Below, one piece after another: positions 17,793-26,645 of a DNA stretch of 64,000 nucleotides (the first letter of the stretch is position 1; each line of letters begins with the position of its first letter). Under the pieces are notes generated by a model. That model made no database searches. It was not told the DNA's origin and worked only from the letters and a program-made list of their open reading frames with translations. The position numbers and the translations under genes were made by a program. Source of the DNA: Pseudomonadota bacterium (GTDB lineage: Bacteria; Pseudomonadota; Alphaproteobacteria; Rhizobiales; Rhizobiaceae); assembly GCA_023404095.1 (NCBI GenBank), contig JAEYDD010000053.1:39078-103077 (forward strand). Direction: 5' to 3'.

Positions 17793-18800
17793 TTGACTGA
17801 ACCCACCATCACGCTCACCCTGCAGGAGGTATCTGCGCTCGCCTCGACGGCATTGCTGCGGGCTGGCGCGGGCGAGCCGCTGGCCCGGTGCCTGGCGCGC
17901 GCGGTGACATCTGCCGAAGCGACCGGCAAGAGCGCGCTCGGCCTTGGCCATCTGCCAGATTATCTCGACGCCCTTGTCCGGGGCCGCATCGACGGCTACG
18001 CCGAACCGCTGATCACCTCGCCCGTCCCGGCACTGGTGCGCTGCGACTGCCGCGGCGGCATCGCCCAGCTCGGTTTCGACCACGCCTTTGAGGAACTGGT
18101 CACGAAGACGCAAACCTTCGGCCTGACGCTCTATACGTCGAAGAACAGTTTTACGACAGGCGAACTCGGCTGGTATGCCGCACGGCTTGCCGATGCCGGT
18201 CTGGTGGCACTTGCCGCCACCAACGGCCCCCCCCTTCTCGCCGGGGCCGGCAGCACGAAGCCCGTCTATTGCACCAATCCGCTCGCCTTCGCCGCTCCGC
18301 GCGCCGACGGCCCGCCGCTGGTGATCGATCAGGCATCAAGCGCCACCGCCTTCGTCAAGATCCGCCAGGCGGCGGAGCGCGGCGAGCCGATCCCGGAAGG
18401 CTGGGCGCTGGACGAGGCAGGCCGGCCGACCACGGACCCGAACGCTGCGCTTCGGGGCGCGCTGCTCGCCTTCGGCGGCGAGCGCGGCGCCAACCTCGCG
18501 CTGATGGTGGAGGTACTCTCGGCCGGGTTGTCCGGCGCCAACTGGTCGATCGACGCCCCGGACTTCCAGTCCGGCGATCAATCGCCAGGCGCGGGCCTTT
18601 TCGTCCTGGCCATCGCGCCCCAGTTCCTCGCACACGACTTTGAAACGCGGCTCGCCCGGCAGTTGGAACGCCTCGCCGGGGAGTTCGGCGTGCACATCCC
18701 CGGCGAAGCGCGTGCGCGCGCCCGATGGCATTCCGGCAATGCCGGTATCACCTTGCCGCAGGCGCTCTTTGACAGTATCTCCTCCTTCCGACGCAGCTAG
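17793..18800 (+). CDS. Malate/L-lactate dehydrogenase (LDH2/MDH2) family oxidoreductase
   Basis: A 335-residue NAD(P)H-dependent oxidoreductase of the LDH2 fold, distinct from Rossmann dehydrogenases. Typical stretches are SAEATGKSALGLGHLPDYL, a catalytic-region YTSKNSFTTGELGWYA and NPLAFAAPRADGPPLVIDQ. Family members reduce various 2-keto acids (sulfopyruvate, diketogulonate, ureidoglycolate or cyclic imines). The substrate here is unknown. The TTG at 17793 has AGGGCGAG just upstream, while an ATG at 17751 lacks one. KDG kinase follows, so a sugar-acid pathway is a plausible setting. Confidence 0.85.
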   Translation: MTEPTITLTLQEVSALASTALLRAGAGEPLARCLARAVTSAEATGKSALGLGHLPDYLDALVRGRIDGYAEPLITSPVPALVRCDCRGGIAQLGFDHAFEELVTKTQTFGLTLYTSKNSFTTGELGWYAARLADAGLVALAATNGPPLLAGAGSTKPVYCTNPLAFAAPRADGPPLVIDQASSATAFVKIRQAAERGEPIPEGWALDEAGRPTTDPNAALRGALLAFGGERGANLALMVEVLSAGLSGANWSIDAPDFQSGDQSPGAGLFVLAIAPQFLAHDFETRLARQLERLAGEFGVHIPGEARARARWHSGNAGITLPQALFDSISSFRRS

Positions 18801-18840
18801 AGCAAGTCAGGTGAAATCCTGTTCGCGGGAATTGCTCTAG
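18797..18840. repeat. Short intergenic palindrome with CTAGAGCAA ends
   Basis: CTAGAGCAA at 18797-18805 is exactly inverted as TTGCTCTAG at 18832-18840, with 26 bases between. The ends resemble the agagcaattcc-type small palindromes scattered in Rhizobium intergenic DNA. The left end overlaps the stop of the preceding gene. Confidence 0.55.
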
Positions 18841-18916
18841 GGAATTGTGATGACTGCATTATCCGACATGGAAGCGATGCCGCTTCGGCCGGAGATGCTC
18901 AAGGGAGGCGGAAACG

Positions 18917-19834
18917 ATGGCAGGGAAACTGCTCGCGATCGGCGAGTGCATGGTCGAGCTGATGCAGGCGGACGACGGCCTGATGCGAAAGAGCTTCGCC
19001 GGCGACACCTTCAACACCGCCTACTACGCCCGCCTCTTCCTGCCGGCCGACTGGAGCGTCGACTACTTCACCGCCGTCGGCCGTGACATGATCTCTGACG
19101 AAATGCTGGCCTTCATGGAAGGACACGGCGTCGGCACCGGCCAGATCGCGCGCATCGAGGGCCGCGCGCCCGGGCTCTATATGATCCACCTCAACGACGG
19201 CGAGCGCAGCTTCTCCTACTGGCGTTCGGTCTCCGCGGCGAAACTGTTGGCGCGCGATGCCGATCGCCTGCGCAAGGCCATCGAAGCCTCCGACGTCATC
19301 GTATTTTCCGGCATTACCCTGGCGATCCTTCCGCCCGAGGACGTGGACACGCTTCTCGCCGAGCTTCGCCGCGCCAAGGCTGCCGGCAAGCTGGTCGCCT
19401 TCGATCCGAACATCCGACCGCGGCTGTGGGATAGTGCAGGACGCATGCGCGAAACGATCACCGACGGCGCCCGGGCCGCAACCCTCGTCATGCCGAGCTT
19501 CGACGACGAAGCCAGCCATTTCGGAGACGCATCCATCGAGGCCACGATCGATCGCTACCGCGCGCTGGGCGTCGCCGACCTCGTGGTCAAGAACGGCGCC
19601 GAAGGTGCAACGCTCGCGTTCGGAGAAGACAGCACGCACGTTCCCTCCGCCCGTGTCGAGCGCGTCATCGACACCACCAGCGCCGGCGACAGCTTCAACG
19701 GCGGCTTCCTTGCCCGCTACGTCGCAACCGGCGACGCGCCCGCCTCCGCCCGCTTCGCCGCCGACCTCGCCGCCGCTGTCATCCAGCACCACGGCGCGCT
19801 GGTCGCTGGCGACAAGCTTCCGCAAGCCGACTAA
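18917..19834 (+). CDS. kdgK: 2-keto-3-deoxygluconate kinase (PfkB family)
   Basis: A 305-residue ribokinase-family sugar kinase. The second PfkB signature, DTTSAGDSFNGGFLARY, contains the catalytic Asp and anion hole. The N-terminal GECMVELMQADDGLMRKSFAGDTFNTA is typical of KDG kinases. It phosphorylates 2-keto-3-deoxygluconate to KDPG, feeding the Entner-Doudoroff route from hexuronates or gluconate derivatives. The ATG follows GGGAGGCGG. It is preceded by the LDH2-family gene and an intergenic palindrome. Confidence 0.9.
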   Translation: MAGKLLAIGECMVELMQADDGLMRKSFAGDTFNTAYYARLFLPADWSVDYFTAVGRDMISDEMLAFMEGHGVGTGQIARIEGRAPGLYMIHLNDGERSFSYWRSVSAAKLLARDADRLRKAIEASDVIVFSGITLAILPPEDVDTLLAELRRAKAAGKLVAFDPNIRPRLWDSAGRMRETITDGARAATLVMPSFDDEASHFGDASIEATIDRYRALGVADLVVKNGAEGATLAFGEDSTHVPSARVERVIDTTSAGDSFNGGFLARYVATGDAPASARFAADLAAAVIQHHGALVAGDKLPQAD

Positions 19835-19934
19835 GCAGGGCTCATCGCACAAGCCCTCTCCGAGCCGATCATGCTTGTCCCCACGGACCGCAAGATCGTC
19901 GCCTTAATGCAGCAGCAGGCGCTCTGGCAGACGC

Positions 19935-21368
19935 TCAGCGCCTCTTCTTCGCCTTGTTGGCATAGGGGTTTTCCGACGCCTTGAAATGGATGCGGATCGG
20001 CACGCCCGGCAGGTCGAAATCGTTGCGCAGGCCGTTCGTGAGATAGCGCACATAGGATTCCGGCAGCGCCTCGGGACGCGTGCAGGAGATCATGAAGCCC
20101 GGCGGGCGCGCCTTAACCTGCGTCATGTACTTCAGCTTCAACCGGCGGCCGGAGACAGCCGGTGGCGGATGCTGGACCTGCTGCGCATCCAGCCAGCGGT
20201 TCAATCGGGCAGTCGAGATGCGGCGGTTCCAGACACGGTCGGTGTCGATGATCGACTGCATCAGCTTGTCGAGCCCGCGGCCGGTCTGGCCGGAAATCGG
20301 CACGGCGCGAATACCGCGCGCCTGCGGCAGGAGCCGGTCTGTCTTCTCGCGCAGGTCGGCCAGAACGGCCTGCGGATCCTCGATCAGGTCCCACTTGTTG
20401 AAGGCAAGCACGGCCGCGCGGCCTTCGCGCAGCACGAGGTCGACGATCTGCAGGTCCTGCTTCTCGAAGGGAATGGTCGCATCGAAGACGATGACGACGG
20501 TCTCGGCGAAACGGATGGCGCGAAGGCCATCGGCGACCGAGAGCTTCTCCAGCTTCTCCTGGACCTTCGCCTTGCGGCGCATGCCGGCGGTGTCGAACAT
20601 CTTGATGGTGCGGCCGCGCCATTCCCACTCGACCGAGATGCTGTCGCGGGTAATGCCGGCTTCGGGGCCGGTCAACAGCCGGTCCTCGCCGAGGAAGCGG
20701 TTGATCAGCGTCGACTTGCCGGCGTTCGGCCGACCGACGATGGCGACGCGCAGCGGCTTCGTCTCGTCATATTCCGGTTCGTAATCGTCGTCCTTTTCCA
20801 GGCCTTCGGCAACAGCTTCCGAACGCAGGTCGACATCGGTGACGGCCTCGTCTTCCTCCGGGAAGGCACGCTCCTCGCCGATCGCAGCGACGATTGCATC
20901 GCGCAGATCGAGCATGCCCTGGCCGTGCTCGGCTGAGATCGGCGTCGGTTCTCCGAGACCGAGCGTGAAGGCATCATAGAAACCGCCATCGGAGCCGCGG
21001 GCTTCCGACTTGTTGGCGACGAGCACGACCGGCTTGCCCTTGCGGCGCAGCATGTCGGCAAGGGCCGTATCGACAGGGGTCAGGCCCATTTTGGCATCGA
21101 CGACGAAGAGCGACAGGTCCGCCTCGTCGATGGCCGCTTCCGTCTGGGCGCGCATGCGGCCCTGCAATGTCTCGGGGGCAGCTTCTTCGAGACCGGCCGT
21201 ATCGATGATGTGGAATTTCAGGTCGATCAGACGCGCCTCGCCGGGACGGCGATCGCGGGTAACGCCCGGGGTGTCGTCCACAAGCGCAAGCTTCTTGCCC
21301 ACCAGCCTGTTGAACAGGGTGGACTTGCCGACATTGGGGCGCCCGACGATGGCGACGGTGAAGCTCAT
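19935..21368 (-). CDS. der: Ribosome-associated GTPase Der (EngA)
   Basis: A 477-residue essential GTPase for 50S subunit maturation. It has two tandem G domains: GRPNVGKST near residue 8 with DTPG and NKSE, and GRPNAGKST near residue 210 with NKWD. A C-terminal KH-like domain (about 360-470) follows. An acidic linker sits between the G domains (DEAVTDVDLRSEAVAEGLEKDDD region), as usual in alphaproteobacteria. Length is normal. The TPR protein gene lies 43 bases upstream, the same order as yfgM-bamB-der in enterics but without bamB. Confidence 0.96.
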   Translation of the reverse strand: MSFTVAIVGRPNVGKSTLFNRLVGKKLALVDDTPGVTRDRRPGEARLIDLKFHIIDTAGLEEAAPETLQGRMRAQTEAAIDEADLSLFVVDAKMGLTPVDTALADMLRRKGKPVVLVANKSEARGSDGGFYDAFTLGLGEPTPISAEHGQGMLDLRDAIVAAIGEERAFPEEDEAVTDVDLRSEAVAEGLEKDDDYEPEYDETKPLRVAIVGRPNAGKSTLINRFLGEDRLLTGPEAGITRDSISVEWEWRGRTIKMFDTAGMRRKAKVQEKLEKLSVADGLRAIRFAETVVIVFDATIPFEKQDLQIVDLVLREGRAAVLAFNKWDLIEDPQAVLADLREKTDRLLPQARGIRAVPISGQTGRGLDKLMQSIIDTDRVWNRRISTARLNRWLDAQQVQHPPPAVSGRRLKLKYMTQVKARPPGFMISCTRPEALPESYVRYLTNGLRNDFDLPGVPIRIHFKASENPYANKAKKRR

Positions 21369-21411
21369 GGGGACGTTCCGTTCAGGTTGAGCCGCGTTGG
21401 ATCGCGCGGCC

Positions 21412-22083
21412 TCAGGCGGCCTTGCCGCTGGCGGTGATCAGGTCCAGCATCATCTGGGCGCGGTTGGCGACGTTGCGCGGGCTCTCGCCATCGTTGACGA
21501 CCTGCTCGAACCATTCCTTCGCGCGGGCGACGTCGCCCGCCTTGTAGGCCGACAGGCCGAGCACCTCGCGCGCCGAATGGCGCATCGGGTTGGTCGCATT
21601 GGTCAGTTGCTCGGCTTCCGCCGCCACCTCTTCATAGGAGCCGGTATCGACGAGCAGATAGGCAGCACGCAGACGGGCTGCATCGCGCAGCGCCTGCGGC
21701 ACCGAACCATCCTTGGCGATCGCCGTGAAGGCCACGATAGCACCCGGTGCATCGCCGCCTTCCGCCAGAAGCGAGGCAGAACGGATGCGCGCCAGCACAG
21801 GGTAGGCTCCGAACCCTTCCTTCTCAAGTGCCGCCAGTTCCTTCTGGCCCGCCTCGCGGTCGCCTTCGCGGATCTGCGTCAGCGCGGACAGGAACTGGTC
21901 GCCGGCGGCGGACGATTCTCGTTCGCGCCAGAATTCGTAGCCGACCTTGCCGATCGTGCCGAGAACGACGAGGACGGCGGCGCCGATCAGCACGCGGCCG
22001 AACCGACGCCAGATGGAGCGCATGCGTTCGGAACGCAGTTCCTCATTGACTTCGCGAATAAAGCTGTCGTCCTGGTTTACCAT
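21412..22083 (-). CDS. Membrane-anchored TPR protein, YfgM/AncA-like
   Basis: A 223-residue protein with one N-terminal transmembrane helix (about 25-48, FGRVLIGAAVLVVLGTIGKV) and a periplasmic helical-repeat domain of TPR type. This is the architecture of YfgM, which associates with the Sec translocon and periplasmic chaperones. The ATG at 22083 (MVNQDDSF) is preferred; a GTG six codons upstream is the alternative. It is cotranscribed with der. Confidence 0.85.
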   Translation of the reverse strand: MVNQDDSFIREVNEELRSERMRSIWRRFGRVLIGAAVLVVLGTIGKVGYEFWRERESSAAGDQFLSALTQIREGDREAGQKELAALEKEGFGAYPVLARIRSASLLAEGGDAPGAIVAFTAIAKDGSVPQALRDAARLRAAYLLVDTGSYEEVAAEAEQLTNATNPMRHSAREVLGLSAYKAGDVARAKEWFEQVVNDGESPRNVANRAQMMLDLITASGKAA

Positions 22084-22188
22084 TCGTGGTCCGGCTTTCA
22101 CTCAGATGATAGGTTTTCCGCGCTTCTACCCGATTTTTGCCCCGTTGTAAGGGGGCAGCGCGAAATCCCGCCCGTGGCCGGCTCACGA

Positions 22189-22773
22189 TCAGGGGAGCGG
22201 GGCAACACCGATCAGCCATTCGTGCAGCTTCAGGACGATCGCGGCATAGAGCAGAGCACCCACGATCACCGAAATGACGTCGTATCTTGCGGAGACAAAC
22301 ACCGGCAAGGCCCCCTCCCCGGAAGCGATCCGCTTCTTCAGTGAAATGCGCAGGATCACCGCCCAGGCGAGGATCGCTCCGAACAGCAGGACCGAATAGC
22401 TTTCGCCATTGGCCAGCAGGTGCGAGAACGCCCACAGCTTGATCGCAACGAGCGCGGGGAACTTCAGTTTCACGCGGATGTGCCCGGCCGGCATGAAGGC
22501 CGCGACAAGACAGATCGAGGCGATCAGCATCAGCGTGAGCGCGATGTGGGCCATGAAGACCGGCGGATAATAGAGCATTTCGCCGCCGCTATCGCGCGCC
22601 AGGACGAAACCATAGGCCATCATGAAAAGGCTGATCAGCGAGACGTTGCCGTGCAGCGCCATGAAGGTCGGCTTTCCAAGCCGCGCGATCAGGCCCGCAC
22701 GAAGGCCGGGGGCGAAGGGGCGAACCAGGTGGGTGGCGATGAAGAGGATGATGCCGGCGACCAGCAAAGCCAT
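22189..22773 (-). CDS. NnrU family membrane protein
   Basis: A 194-residue integral membrane protein with five to six helices, beginning MALLVAGIILFIATHLVRPF. The LHGNVSLISLFMMAYGF segment is typical of the NnrU family. NnrU was first noted beside nitrite/nitric oxide reductase genes, but its biochemical role is unsettled, and some relatives act in isoprenoid/carotenoid isomerisation (Z-ISO related). No denitrification gene is near. The ATG at 22773 follows AAAGGCGC. Confidence 0.85.
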   Translation of the reverse strand: MALLVAGIILFIATHLVRPFAPGLRAGLIARLGKPTFMALHGNVSLISLFMMAYGFVLARDSGGEMLYYPPVFMAHIALTLMLIASICLVAAFMPAGHIRVKLKFPALVAIKLWAFSHLLANGESYSVLLFGAILAWAVILRISLKKRIASGEGALPVFVSARYDVISVIVGALLYAAIVLKLHEWLIGVAPLP

Positions 22774-22912
22774 TGAATTGCGCCTTTCGTGAATGAAATC
22801 CGGTGTGCGACCGTCGTCATGGGATAGCGCCCCCCACAGCCAATTTCCAGCACGATCACGGCTTTGCCGCATTCACGAACGATGAAGCCCCCTGCAAATT
22901 GTCGCGGTAGCC

Positions 22913-23917
22913 ATGTTTCGATCAAGTCTTTCGACCCTTTTCGCCCTTGCCCTTGTCGGTTGTCCGCTCTCTTCCCGCGCCCAGGATCCGGCGCCGGAGA
23001 AGCCGAAGCAGCTGGTCGTCGTCTCCTTCGACGGCGCGCACGACACACGGCTCTGGGAGAGGAGCCGTGAGATGGCAAAACGCACCGGCGCCCGTTTCAC
23101 CTACTTTCTGTCCTGTACGTTCCTGATGACGAAGGAAGACCGCAAGAGCTATCAGGCGCCTCATGAAAAGCGCGGCAAGTCCAATGTCGGCTTCGCACCC
23201 GACGACGCGGACGTGATCAGGCGGCTGGACGAGATCTGGCTCGCCCGCAGCGAAGGCCATGACATCGGCAGCCATGCCTGCGGCCATTTCGACGGCACGA
23301 AATGGAACGTGGACGACTGGAAGCAGGAGTTCGACTTCTTCCGAAACACGCTCCGCGAGGCCTGGGCCAATGCCGGCGTGCCCGAGCGCGAGCCGGTGGA
23401 ATGGCGCGACTTTGCCGAAAAGGACATCATCGGCTTCCGCGCGCCCTATCTCGCCACCAGCCCATCTCTGGTGAAGGCGCTGCGCGACTTCGGCTTCCGC
23501 TACGATGCAAGCCAGGTGTCGAAGGGTCCGGCCATGCCCCGCGCCGCCGACGACGGCCTCGTGCACTTCGCCCTGCCGCTGATCCCCGAAGGACCGTCGG
23601 CCAAACCTGTCATCGGGATGGACTACAACCTCTTCGTCCGCCATTCGCTCGGCATTGAGGACAAGAAGCACAGCGCCACCTACGAGGAGAGGACGCTCGC
23701 CGCCTACCGGGCAGCCTTCGAAAAGCAATATGAAGGCGACCGCATCCCGCTGCAGCTCGGCTTTCATTTCGTGGAGATGAACGGCGGCGCCTACTGGCGC
23801 GCGCTCGACCGTTTCCTCACCGAGGCCTGCGCCAAGCCGGACGTCGCCTGCGTCAGCCATCGCGAGGCGATGGATATCGTCGGCAGGGAGAAGAAGGCGG
23901 CCGGAGCCGCCCTCTGA
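22913..23917 (+). CDS. Predicted lipoprotein with NodB-type polysaccharide deacetylase fold
   Basis: A 334-residue exported protein. The N-terminus ends in a lipobox-like LVGC (Cys17). The NodB-like domain shows VVVSFDGAHD in place of the usual TFDD motif, and HDIGSHACGH as the metal-binding His pair. The FRAPYL segment near residue 183 corresponds to the arginine motif. Family members remove acetyl groups from polysaccharide or peptidoglycan N-acetylglucosamine. The altered first motif raises doubt whether activity is classical. It is convergent with bacA, 19 bases away. Confidence 0.82.
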   Translation: MFRSSLSTLFALALVGCPLSSRAQDPAPEKPKQLVVVSFDGAHDTRLWERSREMAKRTGARFTYFLSCTFLMTKEDRKSYQAPHEKRGKSNVGFAPDDADVIRRLDEIWLARSEGHDIGSHACGHFDGTKWNVDDWKQEFDFFRNTLREAWANAGVPEREPVEWRDFAEKDIIGFRAPYLATSPSLVKALRDFGFRYDASQVSKGPAMPRAADDGLVHFALPLIPEGPSAKPVIGMDYNLFVRHSLGIEDKKHSATYEERTLAAYRAAFEKQYEGDRIPLQLGFHFVEMNGGAYWRALDRFLTEACAKPDVACVSHREAMDIVGREKKAAGAAL

Positions 23918-23936
23918 CGGTCGTCGGACTAGGCCA

Positions 23937-25214
23937 TTACGGGCTGTTGGCCGCCAGCGCGTCACCGTTTTCCTTCCGTTCCAGATATCGCTGGTCGATC
24001 TCCGGAAGGGGCTCGTCCTGGATCACCGCTTCGAAGGCCTTGAGGCGCTTGTAGATCGAAAGCAGCTCGACGATCGTGGTCCAGGAATTCACCAGATACT
24101 GGAAGGATTCGCGCACCTGCCCGAACACGTTCTGAATTTGGCTCATCACGCCGAGGGTCAACTTGCCCGCGACGATCGAGGGAACCAGCACGAAAGTTCC
24201 AAACAGGTTATCGGCCTGCAAATAGAAGATGCGGGCGACGTTGAAATACAGGTAGTGGAAATAGAGGCGGAAATAGTTCTTCCGCACATTGGCGAAAAGC
24301 TGCGCCACGGTCGGAGGCTGTGCCCGGTCGGCATGATCTTCGCCATAGACCAGTTCCTTACGATAGGCGGCCTCGACGCGCTGGTTGCGGAATTCCAGGC
24401 CTGGCAGCTTGATGCCGACCACGGCCAGAAACACCGTCCCGAACAGCGACCAGCAGATTGCCGCCCAGACCAAGGCATGCGGTACCTCGCCGACGAACGG
24501 CAGGACGGTCACCGTGGTAGAAAATTTGAACAGCACCGGCAGGAAGGCGACGAGCGTCATGATCGAGCTGACCAGGCTGACGCCGAGGCCCTCCACCGTC
24601 CGCGAGAAGCGCATCGTGTCGTCCTGCACACGCTGCGAGGCGCCTTCGATGTGACGCAGCTTGTCCCAGTGGGACATGTAGAAATCGTTCATCGCCGTGC
24701 GCCAGCGGAAAACATAGTGGCTGACGAAGAACAGGTTCAACGTTCCGATGGTGATCGCGACGAAAGCGATGCCGGCAAAACCGATCATCCCGACAAAGAG
24801 ATCGGTTTCCGTCGGGATGGGATCGGTCCGGGCGAGACCCCGCTGGATCATGTCGTAGAACGGCCCGTACCAGGCATTGATCGCCACGCTCACCTGGACG
24901 GAAAAATAGGTGTTGAAGATGATGAGCGCCGAACCCAGCACCGACCAGAGCTGCCATGGATGCGGGCTGAAGGTAAACCAGAAGGCGGCAAATACCCCCA
25001 CCATCAATGTGTAGTAGAGATAGAACCATATGAACGGCGGCGACCAGAAGACGGAGACCCCGATCACCGCTTCCTCGCCGGGTTGCAGCGGCGGCAGGCC
25101 GAAGAACGCTCCCAGTTGCTCCCCGCCGGCGTACCAGATGATCATCGCAAGGGCTGACCAGACGATAACGGATGGAAAGAAGAGCTTGGGACGGGGGAAA
25201 AAGGAGACAAACAA
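23937..25214 (-). CDS. bacA: BacA/SbmA peptide transporter
   Basis: A 425-residue inner-membrane protein of the SbmA/BacA family, with about 7-8 hydrophobic segments. The conserved SVAINAWYGPFYDMIQ, YMSHWDKLRHIEGASQRVQDDTMRF-like middle and the FQYLVNSWTTIVELLSIYKRL end identify it. No ATPase domain is attached, so it is BacA/SbmA rather than BclA. BacA imports host NCR and other antimicrobial peptides, is needed for bacteroid survival in IRLC legumes and affects very-long-chain fatty acids of lipid A. The start is TTG at 25214, supported by the conserved MF-SFFP-PKLFF beginning. Confidence 0.9.
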   Translation of the reverse strand: MFVSFFPRPKLFFPSVIVWSALAMIIWYAGGEQLGAFFGLPPLQPGEEAVIGVSVFWSPPFIWFYLYYTLMVGVFAAFWFTFSPHPWQLWSVLGSALIIFNTYFSVQVSVAINAWYGPFYDMIQRGLARTDPIPTETDLFVGMIGFAGIAFVAITIGTLNLFFVSHYVFRWRTAMNDFYMSHWDKLRHIEGASQRVQDDTMRFSRTVEGLGVSLVSSIMTLVAFLPVLFKFSTTVTVLPFVGEVPHALVWAAICWSLFGTVFLAVVGIKLPGLEFRNQRVEAAYRKELVYGEDHADRAQPPTVAQLFANVRKNYFRLYFHYLYFNVARIFYLQADNLFGTFVLVPSIVAGKLTLGVMSQIQNVFGQVRESFQYLVNSWTTIVELLSIYKRLKAFEAVIQDEPLPEIDQRYLERKENGDALAANSP

Positions 25215-25330
25215 CTGCAGCGCTTTCTTTTCACGGAGACGCGGATTGCGGCACGAGCCGAAGATGGCCGGAAACTAAAGCAGTTTCCCCATCGCAACAA
25301 TCGCAGAGGCCTTGCATTACCGAGATTTAA

Positions 25331-26512
25331 TCAAGCCTGCCGGTCGCGCGCTGCAAGCGTCGCTACCGCCGCGACCGCAAGAACGGCCGCCGCAGCCACG
25401 CTCGGCAGGCCATAGCCGCCGCTGATCGAGGCCAGCCGGCCGGCCGCCAGGGGGCCGACGATCTGCCCGACACCAAACGCCGCCGTCATCATCGCAAGCG
25501 AGCGGCGCGGGCTCTGCGGCGCCATCGCCCGGCCGAGCTGCAGGCCGTAGGCGGTGACCACCATGAAGGTCGCTCCGAGCAGGACCCCGCCGACCAGCAC
25601 GGAGGACGGCGCAGGCAGGATGACGGTGGCGGCGACACCCAGCGCCTCCAGCACCAAGGCAGCCTGATAGACGCCCAAAACGCCGAGGCGGCTGTCCAGC
25701 CGCTTCCAGACGAAGAGCGACAAGGCCGCACTCAGTCCGGTGAGAAACCACGTCATGCCCTCTAGCAAATGTCCGCCGCCGCCCTCGCGCGCCATTGCGA
25801 CGATGAAGGTTGCCGTGACGACATAGCCGATGCCGAACAGACCGTAGCTCAGCGTCAGCGCCACGAGGGGACGCGGCCACGCAAGCGGAGGTTCGGGCCT
25901 TGCCGCAGCATGGGCATTGCCGCGGGGCAGAAGCGCGGCGACGGCAACAAGGGCGACAGCGGCACCGATGGCGGCGACCAGCCAGTCCAGGCGCCAGCTC
26001 GCCAGGCCGGCCGGATGAAACGGCGACAGGCCCAGCACCAGCACGGAGGAAAGCGCAATACCGGCCCCCACCCCCGAAAAATAGATCATCGGAACGCGGC
26101 GGTCTCCTGCCGAAGCGCCGAACGAAAGCACGACGGCCGACGTGAAGACCATGCCCAGCGCGCTGGAAAGCCCGGCGAGAAAGCGGATCACAACGAATGC
26201 AGGGATCGTGCCCGCAACCGCCATCGCCGCCAGCAGCACCACGTTGGCAAACAGCGCCCACAATGCCAGGCTGCGCTCGCGCCCGGCCGCCCATCCGTGG
26301 GCAGCCAGAACGGCGCCGATCAGGTAGCCTGCGAAATTGGCCGCCGCAATCAGTCCGCTCTGCGTCGGGTCGAGCCCGAGGTCGGCCATCATCGCCGGCA
26401 GGACGGGCGTATAGAAGAAGCGCCCGAACCCCATCAGGGAAGCCAGCGCTATGGCGCCGGCGACAGCCACCGTGAGTGGTGAAGGGCCCGGCGGTTTGGA
26501 AACATGCAGCAT
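25331..26512 (-). CDS. MFS transporter, YbfB family
   Basis: A 393-residue permease with 12 predicted helices and no large loops. The first helices, with MGFGRFFYTPVLPAMMADLGL, match the YbfB/YjiJ group of major facilitator proteins, whose substrates are mostly unknown. It is monocistronic on the minus strand, 133 bases after map, with its own ATG. No regulator adjoins it. Probably an exporter of small organic compounds, by family analogy only. Confidence 0.85.
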   Translation of the reverse strand: MLHVSKPPGPSPLTVAVAGAIALASLMGFGRFFYTPVLPAMMADLGLDPTQSGLIAAANFAGYLIGAVLAAHGWAAGRERSLALWALFANVVLLAAMAVAGTIPAFVVIRFLAGLSSALGMVFTSAVVLSFGASAGDRRVPMIYFSGVGAGIALSSVLVLGLSPFHPAGLASWRLDWLVAAIGAAVALVAVAALLPRGNAHAAARPEPPLAWPRPLVALTLSYGLFGIGYVVTATFIVAMAREGGGGHLLEGMTWFLTGLSAALSLFVWKRLDSRLGVLGVYQAALVLEALGVAATVILPAPSSVLVGGVLLGATFMVVTAYGLQLGRAMAPQSPRRSLAMMTAAFGVGQIVGPLAAGRLASISGGYGLPSVAAAAVLAVAAVATLAARDRQA

Positions 26513-26645
26513 GGCCCCATCCTATTGCGGCGCAACATGGACCGGCAAACGACTATTACTGATGGAACGTCCACTTTTCCTGATGGTGATGCCCGTCCCC
26601 ATGAAACGCCGGCGGCGACGCGCAGCCTGGCCCGCCGGATGGGGC

